From an uncultured Eubacteriaceae bacterium (GTDB lineage: Bacteria > Bacillota > Clostridia > Eubacteriales > Eubacteriaceae): DNA of 64,000 nucleotides. The notes beneath the pieces are model-generated. The model did no database searches, was not told the origin of the DNA, and saw nothing but the letters and a program-made list of their open reading frames with translations. A program made the position numbers and the translations under genes. The stretch lies in NCBI GenBank assembly GCA_945867155.1, contig CAMBHL010000003.1, forward strand, positions 96,099 through 160,098, written 5' to 3'. Positions 17,500 to 26,035 of the stretch are shown here, piece after piece. The number at the start of each line of letters is the position of its first letter. Positions within the stretch are counted from its first letter, which is position 1.

Positions 17500-20400
17500 C
17501 TTAATCTTACCTTATCCTCGCCAAGGATTCCTTTCAATTTTTTTATCAATCCCGGATTGGCTGTTACCCATAACGACCGAGACGCGCCGAATTTTTTGCG
17601 TTCCTGCTGGAACAGAATCAACACCGGCGTATCTCCCGGGTAAGCTTTAAGCAATGGCTTAATCCGGTTTAATTTACTTTTTTCGCTGTAATTCTGAAAG
17701 GCCAGTACCAATTTCTTCTGGGACGGCCTGTCTATACTCTTATTATACCGTGACTGCGGTTCCTGTATTGTAAAATTTTGATGTGATTTTGGCTGCCCCT
17801 GTTCTCTGACATGGGCCAATTCCTCAATGCGGTCTGCGATCACGGATACATTCATTTCTTCGTTGTAGTTGATTTTTCCATGAATCAGCACCGGTACATT
17901 TTCCCGAAGCAGCGGGCGGTAGCGTTCAAAGGCTCTCGGAAAAACGACGATTTCAATGCGGCCGAACAAATCTTCAATTGAAACAAAGGCCATTTGGTCG
18001 TTATTTTTCGTCAGCTGAATTTTCAGGCTGTCGATCATACCGCCGACACAGACCTTGCCGCCGTCACGAATGCCGCTGGCCACCAAATCCTCGTAATTTT
18101 CCATCATGCTGGCATTGAGATTGGTCTCGCTGGCCAGCACCCCAGTGTACCGCTCTAAAGGATGTCCCGAAACGTACAGGCCTAGAACTTCTTTCTCATG
18201 CATGAGCTTTTCTTCTTTGCTGAAAGGCTGGGTGTCCGGAAAATGATCTCCTTCATAAGCCTTCAGCGCCCCCATATCCAGCAGAGAAACCTGACCTGAA
18301 AGCCGGTTCCGCTTTTCATCTGAGATCTGATCGAGGAGATTCTGATAGCCCATGACCATCTGAGAACGGTCGTAGTCGAGGAAATCAAAGCCGCCGGCTA
18401 AAATCAAATTCAGGGTCACTTTTTTCGAAACCAGATGCAGATCGACCCTTTCAAAAAAATCGCTCATCGATTTGAAAGGGCCGTCTTTTTCTCTGGCCTT
18501 GACGATTTCATCTGAAGGATGCTGCCCCATGCCCTTAATCGCACCGAAGCCGATACGAATGTAAGGCTTCCCTTCGGCATCGTATTTCACTGAAAATTTA
18601 TAATAGCTTTCATTGACATCCGGCGCCTTGATCTGAATATGGCGTTTCCGACAGTTGTCAATGTACTGGGCAATTTTCTTTTCATTGTCCATGACTGAAG
18701 ACATCAAAGCCGCCATAAATTCAGCCGGATAATAGCATTTCAGCCAGGCTGTCTGGTAAGCGATCACCGCATAAGCCGCCGCGTGGGATTTATTGAAGGC
18801 GTACTTGGCAAAATCTTTCATTTCTTCGTAGATCTGCCGGGCCACCGGTTCGGAAATGCCATTGGCCACCGCGCCCGGGACGGTGACTCGGCCGTTTTCA
18901 TCCTTTTCGCCGTGGATAAAGACTTCTCCTTCGGCGTCCATGACGTCGCTTTTCTTTTTGGACATCGCCCGACGGACCAAATCGCTTCGTCCCATCGAAA
19001 AGCCGGCTAAATCTCTGAAAATCTGCATGACCTGTTCCTGATAAACCATACAGCCGTAGGTCACATCCAGAATCGGCTTGAGTTTCGGCGTCAAATACGT
19101 GATGTGATCCGGATCTTTTTTGTTGGCAATGTACCTCGGGATCTGATCCATCGGTCCCGGGCGGTAAAGGGAAATCCCGGCGATGATGTCTTCAAAATGC
19201 TGGGGATTGAGTTCCCGCATAAAGGCCATCATGCCGCGGCTTTCAAGCTGGAAAATCCCCTGATCGTCTCCCGAGGCGATCAGCTGATACACTTTCGGAT
19301 CTTCCATGTCAATTTGATCTAAGTCGATGTTCCGGCCAACGGTCTGCTTGATGTTGACCAAAGCGTCGTGGATCACCGTCAAAGTCCTGAGGCCGAGGAA
19401 ATCCATTTTGATCAGCCCCAGATCTTCCAGAAGGTTCATCGTGTACTGGGTGGTGATTGCATCGCCATTGCGGTACAAGGGCACGTATTCCGTCAGGGGC
19501 GCGTCTGCGATGACCACCCCTGCCGCGTGGGTCGAAGCGTGGCGGGCGAGTCCTTCGATCTGTTCTGACATGTCGAGGAGTTCTCTGACCTGGCGGTCAT
19601 CCTCAGCCATTTTACGCAGGTCCGGATTTTCCTTCAGCGCTTCTTCGATGGTCACGCTCTGTCCCGGGCGCATTGGGATTTCCTTGGCCACCTTGTCGAC
19701 TTCGTTATAGGACATGCCGAGAACGCGGCCCACATCCCGGACCGCGCCTCTGGCTGCCATCGTCCCGAAGGTGATGATCTGCGCTACGCGGTCTTTTCCA
19801 TATTTCCGGATGACGTAGTCGATGACTTCCTGGCGTCTTTCGTAGCAGAAATCACAGTCGATATCCGGCATGGTGACCCGTTCGGGATTTAAGAAGCGTT
19901 CAAAAATGAGATTGTATTTTAAGGGATCTAAGGTCGTGATGTCCAGGGCGTAAGCTACCAGAGAACCGGCTGCAGAGCCCCGGCCCGGCCCCACCGGAAT
20001 GCCGTGGGTTTTGGCGTAGTGGATAAAGTCCCATACAACCAGAAAATAATTGTCAAAACCCATTTCGTGAATGGTTGAGAGCTCGTATTCCATCCGTTCC
20101 CGGATGGCCCGCGTCATCGGATCGTAGCGTTTGGCAATGCCTTCTTCACACAGGGCGCGCAGATACTCCCCTGCCGTGGAAAACCCTTCAGGCAGTTCAA
20201 ACTGCGGCAGATGTGCACTTTCCATATCAAAAGTGACGTGGCAGCGTTCGGCGATTTTCGCTGTATTTTCAAGAGCTTCGGGATGATCTGAAAAAAGGGC
20301 CGCCATTTCTTCCGGCGATTTAAAGTAAAACTGATCGTTGGGGTAGCGCATCCGGTCTTCTTCGTCGACGGTCGAACCGGTTCCGATGCAGAGCAGCACA

Positions 20401-21059
20401 TCATGAGCCTTGTAATCCGACTGTCTGACATAATGGCAGTCGTTGGTGGCGGCCAAAGGCACGTGGTAAGCTTCAGAGAAATGGTAAAGGGCATTTCGAA
20501 CTTTTGCTTCTTCAACCAGGCCGTGATCCTGAACTTCAAGGTAAAAATGATCCGGGCCAAAAATGTCTTGATAGGTTTTTATCAATTCGAGGGCCTTGTC
20601 CATCTGGCCATTGATAATGGCATGGGGAATTTCCCCGGAAACACAGGCGGACAAACAGATAATGCCTTCGTGATACTGTCTGAGCACTTCGTGATCCACC
20701 CGGGGTTTGTAATAAAAACCGTCGATGTAGCCCTTGGAAACGATTTTCGATAAATTGCGGTAACCCTGATTGGTTTCCGCCAGGAGAATGAGATGTCGGG
20801 ACTGGCTGTCGAGACGGCCCGACTTCTGCATCAGCCCCCTTGGCGCGATGTAGACTTCGCAGCCGATAATCGGCTTGATGCCCGCCTTCTGACAAGCCTT
20901 GTAAAAATCGATGGCGCCAAAAAGCACCCCGTGATCCGTCAGGGCAATCGCGTCCATTCCCATTTTTTTTGCAGTCTGAACATAGTCGTCGATCCGGCCA
21001 AAGCCGTCCAGCAGACTATATTCTGTATGCAAATGTAAATGTACGAATGGCGTGTTCAT
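17496..21059 (-). CDS. dnaE: DNA polymerase III alpha subunit DnaE
   Basis: This is a replicative polymerase subunit of the C family. The N-terminal PHP domain starts FVHLHLHTEYSLLDG. The palm carries GPGRGSAAGSLV and the catalytic PDIDCDF at about residue 397. A helix-hairpin-helix region is followed by an OB fold near 990-1080. The open frame reaches 21095, but the ATG at 21059 has AGGGG 8 bases upstream and starts directly with the PHP domain, giving 1187 residues. No proofreading exonuclease domain is present, as expected for DnaE. The order dnaE-pfkA-pyk is widespread in Clostridia. Confidence 0.96.
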   Translation of the reverse strand: MNTPFVHLHLHTEYSLLDGFGRIDDYVQTAKKMGMDAIALTDHGVLFGAIDFYKACQKAGIKPIIGCEVYIAPRGLMQKSGRLDSQSRHLILLAETNQGYRNLSKIVSKGYIDGFYYKPRVDHEVLRQYHEGIICLSACVSGEIPHAIINGQMDKALELIKTYQDIFGPDHFYLEVQDHGLVEEAKVRNALYHFSEAYHVPLAATNDCHYVRQSDYKAHDVLLCIGTGSTVDEEDRMRYPNDQFYFKSPEEMAALFSDHPEALENTAKIAERCHVTFDMESAHLPQFELPEGFSTAGEYLRALCEEGIAKRYDPMTRAIRERMEYELSTIHEMGFDNYFLVVWDFIHYAKTHGIPVGPGRGSAAGSLVAYALDITTLDPLKYNLIFERFLNPERVTMPDIDCDFCYERRQEVIDYVIRKYGKDRVAQIITFGTMAARGAVRDVGRVLGMSYNEVDKVAKEIPMRPGQSVTIEEALKENPDLRKMAEDDRQVRELLDMSEQIEGLARHASTHAAGVVIADAPLTEYVPLYRNGDAITTQYTMNLLEDLGLIKMDFLGLRTLTVIHDALVNIKQTVGRNIDLDQIDMEDPKVYQLIASGDDQGIFQLESRGMMAFMRELNPQHFEDIIAGISLYRPGPMDQIPRYIANKKDPDHITYLTPKLKPILDVTYGCMVYQEQVMQIFRDLAGFSMGRSDLVRRAMSKKKSDVMDAEGEVFIHGEKDENGRVTVPGAVANGISEPVARQIYEEMKDFAKYAFNKSHAAAYAVIAYQTAWLKCYYPAEFMAALMSSVMDNEKKIAQYIDNCRKRHIQIKAPDVNESYYKFSVKYDAEGKPYIRIGFGAIKGMGQHPSDEIVKAREKDGPFKSMSDFFERVDLHLVSKKVTLNLILAGGFDFLDYDRSQMVMGYQNLLDQISDEKRNRLSGQVSLLDMGALKAYEGDHFPDTQPFSKEEKLMHEKEVLGLYVSGHPLERYTGVLASETNLNASMMENYEDLVASGIRDGGKVCVGGMIDSLKIQLTKNNDQMAFVSIEDLFGRIEIVVFPRAFERYRPLLRENVPVLIHGKINYNEEMNVSVIADRIEELAHVREQGQPKSHQNFTIQEPQSRYNKSIDRPSQKKLVLAFQNYSEKSKLNRIKPLLKAYPGDTPVLILFQQERKKFGASRSLWVTANPGLIKKLKGILGEDKVRLR

Positions 21060-21115
21060 GGATAAAGCCCCTGTTTCATCACTAATTTTTCCCATTTTAG
21101 TCTATATATTTCCAT

Positions 21116-21143
21116 ATTATAGCATATTCTTACCAGCTTTCAA
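21116..21143 (-). promoter_or_regulatory. Promoter of dnaE-pfkA-pyk
   Basis: TTGAAA, 16 bases, then TATAAT on the minus strand, with TGC directly before the -10 box (extended -10). It lies about 55 bases before the dnaE start. Confidence 0.75.
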
Positions 21144-21177
21144 GCATTTGGCTGTCCTGGTCAAAATCGTTCCCAAT

Positions 21178-21203
21178 AAAAAAGACACTGCCGAAGCAAT
21201 GCC
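21178..21203 (-). terminator. Terminator of the DUF445 gene
   Basis: An 8-bp stem with wobble pairs (GGCATTGC with GCAGTGTC) is closed by a TTCG tetraloop and followed on the minus strand by six T. Confidence 0.88.
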
Positions 21204-21210
21204 TTTTGCT

Positions 21211-22095
21211 TTATACCACAAGATTTAACAGGCCCAGGATAAATCCGATCAAAGCGCCCAGGTTGATGATCACATCGAATTCTTTCTTCATCACGGAAAG
21301 CACCATGTCTTCCAGCTCGTCCACGCTCATGCTGTCCACGGCATCGGCGACAATGTCAGAGACGCTGATCTTCGTCAGCAGGGCTTCGACGCCCCGGTCC
21401 ACCGCGGCACGGTATTTTTTCCGGATAGCTGCCCGCAGCTGTTCGTCGGAAATATCGACGCGCTCAAGCAGTGCTTCCGGTGATTTTTCGAAAAGATGAT
21501 CCACTTTTTCGCGCACCCGGGTTTCGACCAGTTCCTGTCCGTCTTCTTCGATGTAGGTGCGCATGGCCGATGCGATCGGCGCTGCCACGCTGTTCAGCAT
21601 ATTATCCGTCACAAAAGCACCAACGAGACTCCCCGACAGTCTCTGCCGGATCATCGGCACGCCCTTTTCCCGGATCAGGGCTTCGTAATCCACATCTTCA
21701 AGAGAACGCATAACAGATGCTGTAATTTCTGAAGTGACTCTGCTTTTAAGATCCTGGACGGCTATCTCTGATTTTTTGGCTTTAACCGCCATGTCTTCGA
21801 TGGAACAGTTCAAAAGTCCTTCGATCTGATCGACCATAGCGTCTTCAAACTCCGGCTCGACCATGCGGCTGACGATCGCCTCCTTTGTGATCAGCCGCTT
21901 TGCGATGACATCGCCGGCCTTTCTGGCCAGGCGCTTCCGTCCTTTGGGAATGGCCCCTGGCGTAAAGGGCAGACGATGGCCGAAAAGACGCACTTCTTTT
22001 TTCGGGAAGAAGAGCATTTTAACGGCGATGAAATTCGTGAAATAGCCAATAAGTGCCCCGATCAGTGGGCCTGATATTATTTTAAGTACGTGCAT
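21211..22095 (-). CDS. DUF445 family membrane protein
   Basis: The 294-residue protein has the DUF445 layout: an N-terminal membrane segment with GALIGYFTNFIAVKMLFFPKKE and FTPGAIPKGRKRLA, a long helical middle that probably faces the cytoplasm, and a C-terminal membrane segment (INLGALIGFILGLLNLVV). Function is not established for the family. A GGAGG site lies before the ATG, and TATAAT sits about 25 bases further upstream in the short gap after nadA. The gene appears to be transcribed alone, because it ends at a clear terminator. Confidence 0.85.
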   Translation of the reverse strand: MHVLKIISGPLIGALIGYFTNFIAVKMLFFPKKEVRLFGHRLPFTPGAIPKGRKRLARKAGDVIAKRLITKEAIVSRMVEPEFEDAMVDQIEGLLNCSIEDMAVKAKKSEIAVQDLKSRVTSEITASVMRSLEDVDYEALIREKGVPMIRQRLSGSLVGAFVTDNMLNSVAAPIASAMRTYIEEDGQELVETRVREKVDHLFEKSPEALLERVDISDEQLRAAIRKKYRAAVDRGVEALLTKISVSDIVADAVDSMSVDELEDMVLSVMKKEFDVIINLGALIGFILGLLNLVV

Positions 22096-22146
22096 AATGC
22101 CTCCAAATTCAAATCATTTGGGCCATTATAACACAAAAATTTAACT

Positions 22147-23064
22147 TTATTGACCGAATTCCACCATGCGGTCAATCGCCGCCCGGGATTCTTCGATCGT
22201 GGTTTCCGGCAGGTCGATCACTTCGCCGCCGTCGCCTGCCACGCTGTGATACACGTCCATCAAGGTTGTGGCCTTCATGTTCATGCACACGCACATTTTC
22301 GATAAGGGGTAGAACCGTTTTTCAGGATGCGCAAACTGAAGGTGCTGGACAATGCTGTTTTCGGTGCCGATCACAAATGATTTGCTGTCGCTTTCCGCAG
22401 CGTATTTCATGATTCCCGTGGTGCTGCCGACGTAATCGGCCTGTTCCGACACTTCCGTCAAACATTCCGGATGGACGAGAATTTCCGCGTCCGGGTGTTC
22501 TTTTCGGGCCCGCTTGACGTCGTCGAGGGTCATGCGGCAGTGGGTCGGGCAGCCGCCGTTGAAAAATTTAAAGGTTTTTTCCGGCACCTGTTTCTGCACC
22601 CAGGTTCCCAGATGACAGTCCGGCACAAATAAAATTTTGTCTGCGGACATCTTTTTAATAATCTTCACCGCAGAAGACGAGGTGACAATCATATCGGTTT
22701 CCCGTTTAAAGTCCGCCGTCGTATTGATATAAGCGACCACGGCGTAATCCGGATACTTTTCTTTTAAACGGATTAAGTCCTGGCGGTTCATCTGGGCCGC
22801 CATTGGGCAGGCGGCCAGCGGATTGGCCAGCACGACCTGTTTTTCCGGAGACAGCACCTTGCAGGTTTCCGCCATAAAACGCACGCCGCACATGACAATG
22901 TTCTGGTGGGAATCTTTGGCGGCCTGGACGGCAAGGCCGTAGGAATCGCCCACGTAGTCGGCCACTTCCCAGATATCCTGACTCTGATAAGCGTGAGCCA
23001 AAATGCACACGTCTTTTTCTTTTTTAAGTTTGATGATTTTTTCCTGAAGCTCTTGAATTTTCAA
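22147..23064 (-). CDS. nadA: Quinolinate synthase NadA
   Basis: NadA is a [4Fe-4S] enzyme that condenses iminoaspartate (from NadB) with dihydroxyacetone phosphate to quinolinate. Visible motifs are LAHAYQSQDIWEVADYVGDS, the MCGVRFMAETCK region and GGCPTHCRM, with cysteines suited to bind the cluster. The open frame reaches 23118, but its first codons are the -10 box of the promoter. The real start is the TTG at 23064, with GGGGGAG 6 bases upstream, giving 305 residues as is usual. It diverges from nadB-nadC-niaR. Confidence 0.95.
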   Translation of the reverse strand: MKIQELQEKIIKLKKEKDVCILAHAYQSQDIWEVADYVGDSYGLAVQAAKDSHQNIVMCGVRFMAETCKVLSPEKQVVLANPLAACPMAAQMNRQDLIRLKEKYPDYAVVAYINTTADFKRETDMIVTSSSAVKIIKKMSADKILFVPDCHLGTWVQKQVPEKTFKFFNGGCPTHCRMTLDDVKRARKEHPDAEILVHPECLTEVSEQADYVGSTTGIMKYAAESDSKSFVIGTENSIVQHLQFAHPEKRFYPLSKMCVCMNMKATTLMDVYHSVAGDGGEVIDLPETTIEESRAAIDRMVEFGQ

Positions 23065-23107
23065 AGGATTCTCCCCCTTAAATATTTTTCGATTCAATAA
23101 TCGTTTT

Positions 23108-23137
23108 ATTATACGCACACTTCTTTCTGATTGTCAA
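23108..23137 (-). promoter_or_regulatory. nadA promoter
   Basis: Perfect TTGACA and TATAAT boxes are 18 bases apart on the minus strand. The -35 box lies inside the first pair of TTGTCA repeats (23131-23148). Confidence 0.88.
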
Positions 23138-23186
23138 TCCTGTTGTCAATTGCATTGTTAATTTTAATTTGTCAGCTGTCTTGTCA
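23131..23186. promoter_or_regulatory. Probable NiaR operators: two pairs of TTGTCA repeats
   Basis: TTGTCA occurs at 23131, 23143, 23169 and 23181. Each pair has a 12-base period (TTGTCA-N6-TTGTCA); one covers the nadA -35 box and the other the nadB -35 box. As the niaR gene is in the same divergon, these are its likely operators. The pairing is seen directly; binding is inferred. Confidence 0.65.
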
Positions 23187-23209
23187 GATTTTGAGCGGTG
23201 TGCTATACT
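23181..23209 (+). promoter_or_regulatory. nadB-nadC-niaR promoter
   Basis: TTGTCA, 17 bases, TATACT on the plus strand, about 50 bases before the nadB ATG. The -35 box is itself one of the TTGTCA repeats. Confidence 0.75.
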
Positions 23210-23257
23210 CATTATCAATTTCAAAAAATACTCAAAAGTTAGGAAGTTACCCATCCC

Positions 23258-24604
23258 ATGGAAAAAACAGATATTCTCATCGTCGGCAGCGGATGCTCCG
23301 GCCTTTACGCCGCATTAAACCTGCCTGAAAACCGAAAAATCACAATTATCTCCAAATCTGATTTGGAGAGCAATGATTCGTTTCTCGCTCAGGGCGGCAT
23401 CTGTATGCTGAAAAACGATGACGATTACGACAGCTACTTCGAAGACACGATGAAGGCCGGGCATTATGAAAACGACAAAAAATCCGTCGAGATCATGATC
23501 CGTTCTTCCCAGGACGTCATCCGGGACCTGGTGGATTACGGTGTGGCCTTTGCCCGGGATGAAAACGGCCAGTTCCTCTTCACCCGGGAAGGGGCTCACT
23601 CTCACCACCGCATCCTGTTCCACGAAGATATCACGGGAAAAGAAATCACTCGCCATCTCCTCGCTGCGGCGAAAGCCAAGCCGAATATCACGCTGTACGA
23701 ATACACGACGCTCCTTGATATTGTCGAAAAAGACAATGTGTGCTACGGCGGGCTCGTCCAGAAGCAAAACAGCCACCTCGAAATCATTCAGGCCGACACG
23801 ACCATTTTGGCCACTGGGGGCGTCGGCGGCCTCTTTCAGCACTCTACCAATTACCGCCATCTCACCGGTGACGGTCTCGCGATCGCCCTGCGCCATCACA
23901 TTCAGCTTAAAAACATCGATTATATTCAAATTCACCCGACGACCTTTTACGACCCTGATGAAACGAAGCGTTCATTTCTCATTTCAGAGTCCGTCAGGGG
24001 TGAAGGCGCCAAACTGTACGGCAAAGATATGCAGCGCTTTGTCTACGAGCTGTTGCCTCGGGATGTACTGTCCAAAGCCATTTACAAAAAAATGGAAGCC
24101 GATCACACCAAGCACGTCTGGGAAGATCTCAAGCCGATTCCAAAGGACGAACTGGAAAGCCATTTTCCAAATATCCTGAAACACTGCGAAGAAAAAGGAT
24201 ACGATCCCGAAGAAGAATGTATTCCGATTGTGCCGGCCCAGCACTATTTCATGGGCGGCATTGACGTCAATTATGAAAGCAAAACGTCAATGGAAAATCT
24301 CTACGCTGTCGGCGAAACCGCGTGCAACGGCGTCCACGGCAAAAACCGTCTGGCCAGCAATTCCCTGCTGGAATCCCTCGTTTTCGCCAAAAGGGCTGCT
24401 GCCGACATCATCGAAAACGGCGCCGTTCTCCCTGACGGCGACAGCTTCGAAAACTTGGTTCAGGCCCTGCCTTTAAACTATTACGTCAACACGAAGCAGG
24501 TCGAAAAAAATTACCATCAGCTCGTCAAGAAGGCGATCCAGGCGCAGCGCGATGCCCGGGATGATCAAGACGCCCATGAAAATTTTGCTTTTAACCGATT
24601 CTAA
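23258..24604 (+). CDS. nadB: L-aspartate oxidase NadB
   Basis: This FAD enzyme oxidises L-aspartate to iminoaspartate for NadA. The N-terminal dinucleotide fold (ILIVGSGCSGLYAALNLP), the substrate loop with HSHHRILFHED, GGVGGLFQHSTN and the C-terminal GETACNGVHGKNRLASNSLLE are typical of the succinate dehydrogenase/fumarate reductase flavoprotein family. At 448 residues it is shorter than the E. coli enzyme (about 540); the C-terminal helical domain is reduced, which is common in Clostridia. nadC begins 11 bases downstream. Confidence 0.95.
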   Translation: MEKTDILIVGSGCSGLYAALNLPENRKITIISKSDLESNDSFLAQGGICMLKNDDDYDSYFEDTMKAGHYENDKKSVEIMIRSSQDVIRDLVDYGVAFARDENGQFLFTREGAHSHHRILFHEDITGKEITRHLLAAAKAKPNITLYEYTTLLDIVEKDNVCYGGLVQKQNSHLEIIQADTTILATGGVGGLFQHSTNYRHLTGDGLAIALRHHIQLKNIDYIQIHPTTFYDPDETKRSFLISESVRGEGAKLYGKDMQRFVYELLPRDVLSKAIYKKMEADHTKHVWEDLKPIPKDELESHFPNILKHCEEKGYDPEEECIPIVPAQHYFMGGIDVNYESKTSMENLYAVGETACNGVHGKNRLASNSLLESLVFAKRAAADIIENGAVLPDGDSFENLVQALPLNYYVNTKQVEKNYHQLVKKAIQAQRDARDDQDAHENFAFNRF

Positions 24605-24615
24605 GGAGACGCACC

Positions 24616-25494
24616 ATGTTAGATCCCATTACCTTAAAATTAAATATTGATCCCCTTGTCCTTCAGGCTCTGAAAGAAGACATTCCCGAAGAAGACGTAT
24701 CGACGAACGCCGTCATGCCAGAAAGTGTTTCCGGGCACGTCGATCTCATCGCCAAGGCCCCGGGCATCATCTGCGGCCTTCAGGTCTTTGAACGGGTCTT
24801 TACCCTGTTAGATCCCGCTACCACTGTGGATTTCAAGGTTCAAGACGGCGATGCCGTCGAAGCCGGCACCCTGCTGGGCGTCGTTCACGGCGATATCCGC
24901 GTCCTCTTGTCCGGGGAACGGGTGGCCCTCAACTACCTGCAGCGAATGAGCGGCATCGCGACCAACGCTCACCGCATGAGCGCTCTCCTCGAAGGTACCG
25001 GCATCACGCTGCTGGACACCCGGAAGACCACACCGAACAACCGCATCTTCGAAAAATACGCCGTCCGCACTGGAGGCGGCCGCAATCACCGGACGAACCT
25101 GTCTGACTGCGTCATGCTCAAGGACAACCACATCGACGCCGCAGGTTCTGTTAAAAAAGCGGTCTCCATGGCACGCCAATACGCTTCTTTCGTGCGGAAA
25201 ATCGAAGTGGAAACTGAAACCCTTGACATGGTCAAAGACGCTGTCGAAGCCGGTGCGGACATCATCATGCTCGACAACATGGATCACGACACCATGGCCA
25301 AAGCTATCGCCATCATCGGCCGCCGGGCCAAGATCGAAATTTCCGGCAACGTCACCGCAGAGAAAATCGAAGCAATCAAGGATTTGGATGTGGACTACAT
25401 CTCCAGCGGCGCCCTGACCCACTCTTCCCCGATCCTGGATATTTCCCTCAAACACCTGTCACCCGACGGAAAAGGAGATGCCTATGAAAGGTGA
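24616..25494 (+). CDS. nadC: Quinolinate phosphoribosyltransferase NadC
   Basis: NadC converts quinolinate and PRPP to nicotinate mononucleotide with loss of CO2. The 292-residue protein has the N-terminal KEDIPEEDVSTNAV segment, ALNYLQRMSGIAT, LLDTRKTTPNNRIFEKYAVRTGGG (phosphate and substrate binding), NHRTNLSDCVMLKDNH and the C-terminal DYISSGALTHS. AAGGAGACG precedes the ATG. The gene overlaps niaR by 11 bases. Confidence 0.96.
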   Translation: MLDPITLKLNIDPLVLQALKEDIPEEDVSTNAVMPESVSGHVDLIAKAPGIICGLQVFERVFTLLDPATTVDFKVQDGDAVEAGTLLGVVHGDIRVLLSGERVALNYLQRMSGIATNAHRMSALLEGTGITLLDTRKTTPNNRIFEKYAVRTGGGRNHRTNLSDCVMLKDNHIDAAGSVKKAVSMARQYASFVRKIEVETETLDMVKDAVEAGADIIMLDNMDHDTMAKAIAIIGRRAKIEISGNVTAEKIEAIKDLDVDYISSGALTHSSPILDISLKHLSPDGKGDAYER

Positions 25495-26029
25495 AGCGCG
25501 CCGAAAGGAAATCTTCCGTCTGCTTCAGGGCAGTGACCGCCCGATTTCAGGCTCGGCCCTCGCCAAACGCCTTTCGGTAAGCCGTCAGGTCATCGTCCAG
25601 GACATCGCGCTCATGCGCCGGGGAGGCACGGCGATCCTGTCCACCACGAAAGGCTATGCTGTCCAGAGCAGCGGTGCCTATTCCAAGGTCTTTAAAGTCC
25701 GCCACTCTGATGAACAGACCGAAGAAGAACTCAACACCATCGTCGATCTCGGCGGCCGGGTGGAAGATGTATTTGTCTATCACCGGGTTTACGGCGTCCT
25801 GCGTGCAAACCTCAATATCCGCTCCCGCCTCGACGTCCAGCAGTATTTAAAGCGCATCGCCGACGGCTCGTCCACTCTGCTCAAAAACACGACATCAGGC
25901 TATCACTACCACACGGTTTCTGCGGATTCCAAAGAAATTCTGGATCTCATTCTTAAAGCCCTTGACAAAAAAGGCTTTCTCGCGAAGCTTCAGGATTACG
26001 AACCCGTCGACTTCTGGGCCGAATCCTGA
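25484..26029 (+). CDS. niaR: NiaR, niacin-responsive repressor of NAD synthesis genes
   Basis: NiaR (YrxA) represses de novo NAD and niacin uptake genes when niacin is present. The N-terminal HTH_11 helix-turn-helix spans about residues 3-58 (ISGSALAKRLSVSRQVIVQDI). The C-terminal 3H domain contains histidines in VRHSDEQTEEEL, VYHRVYGVL and GYHYHTV that bind metal and ligand in the family. An ATG at 25478 lies in the ribosome site. AAGGAG is 6 bases before the ATG at 25484, which is chosen. The overlap with nadC makes autoregulation of the operon likely. Confidence 0.93.
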   Translation: MKGEARRKEIFRLLQGSDRPISGSALAKRLSVSRQVIVQDIALMRRGGTAILSTTKGYAVQSSGAYSKVFKVRHSDEQTEEELNTIVDLGGRVEDVFVYHRVYGVLRANLNIRSRLDVQQYLKRIADGSSTLLKNTTSGYHYHTVSADSKEILDLILKALDKKGFLAKLQDYEPVDFWAES

Positions 26030-26035
26030 GACCGT

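Noticed and set aside
23315..23935. A 206-codon minus-strand frame within nadB
   Set aside because: It is opposite the nadB coding sequence and has no start signals; nadB shows all family motifs.
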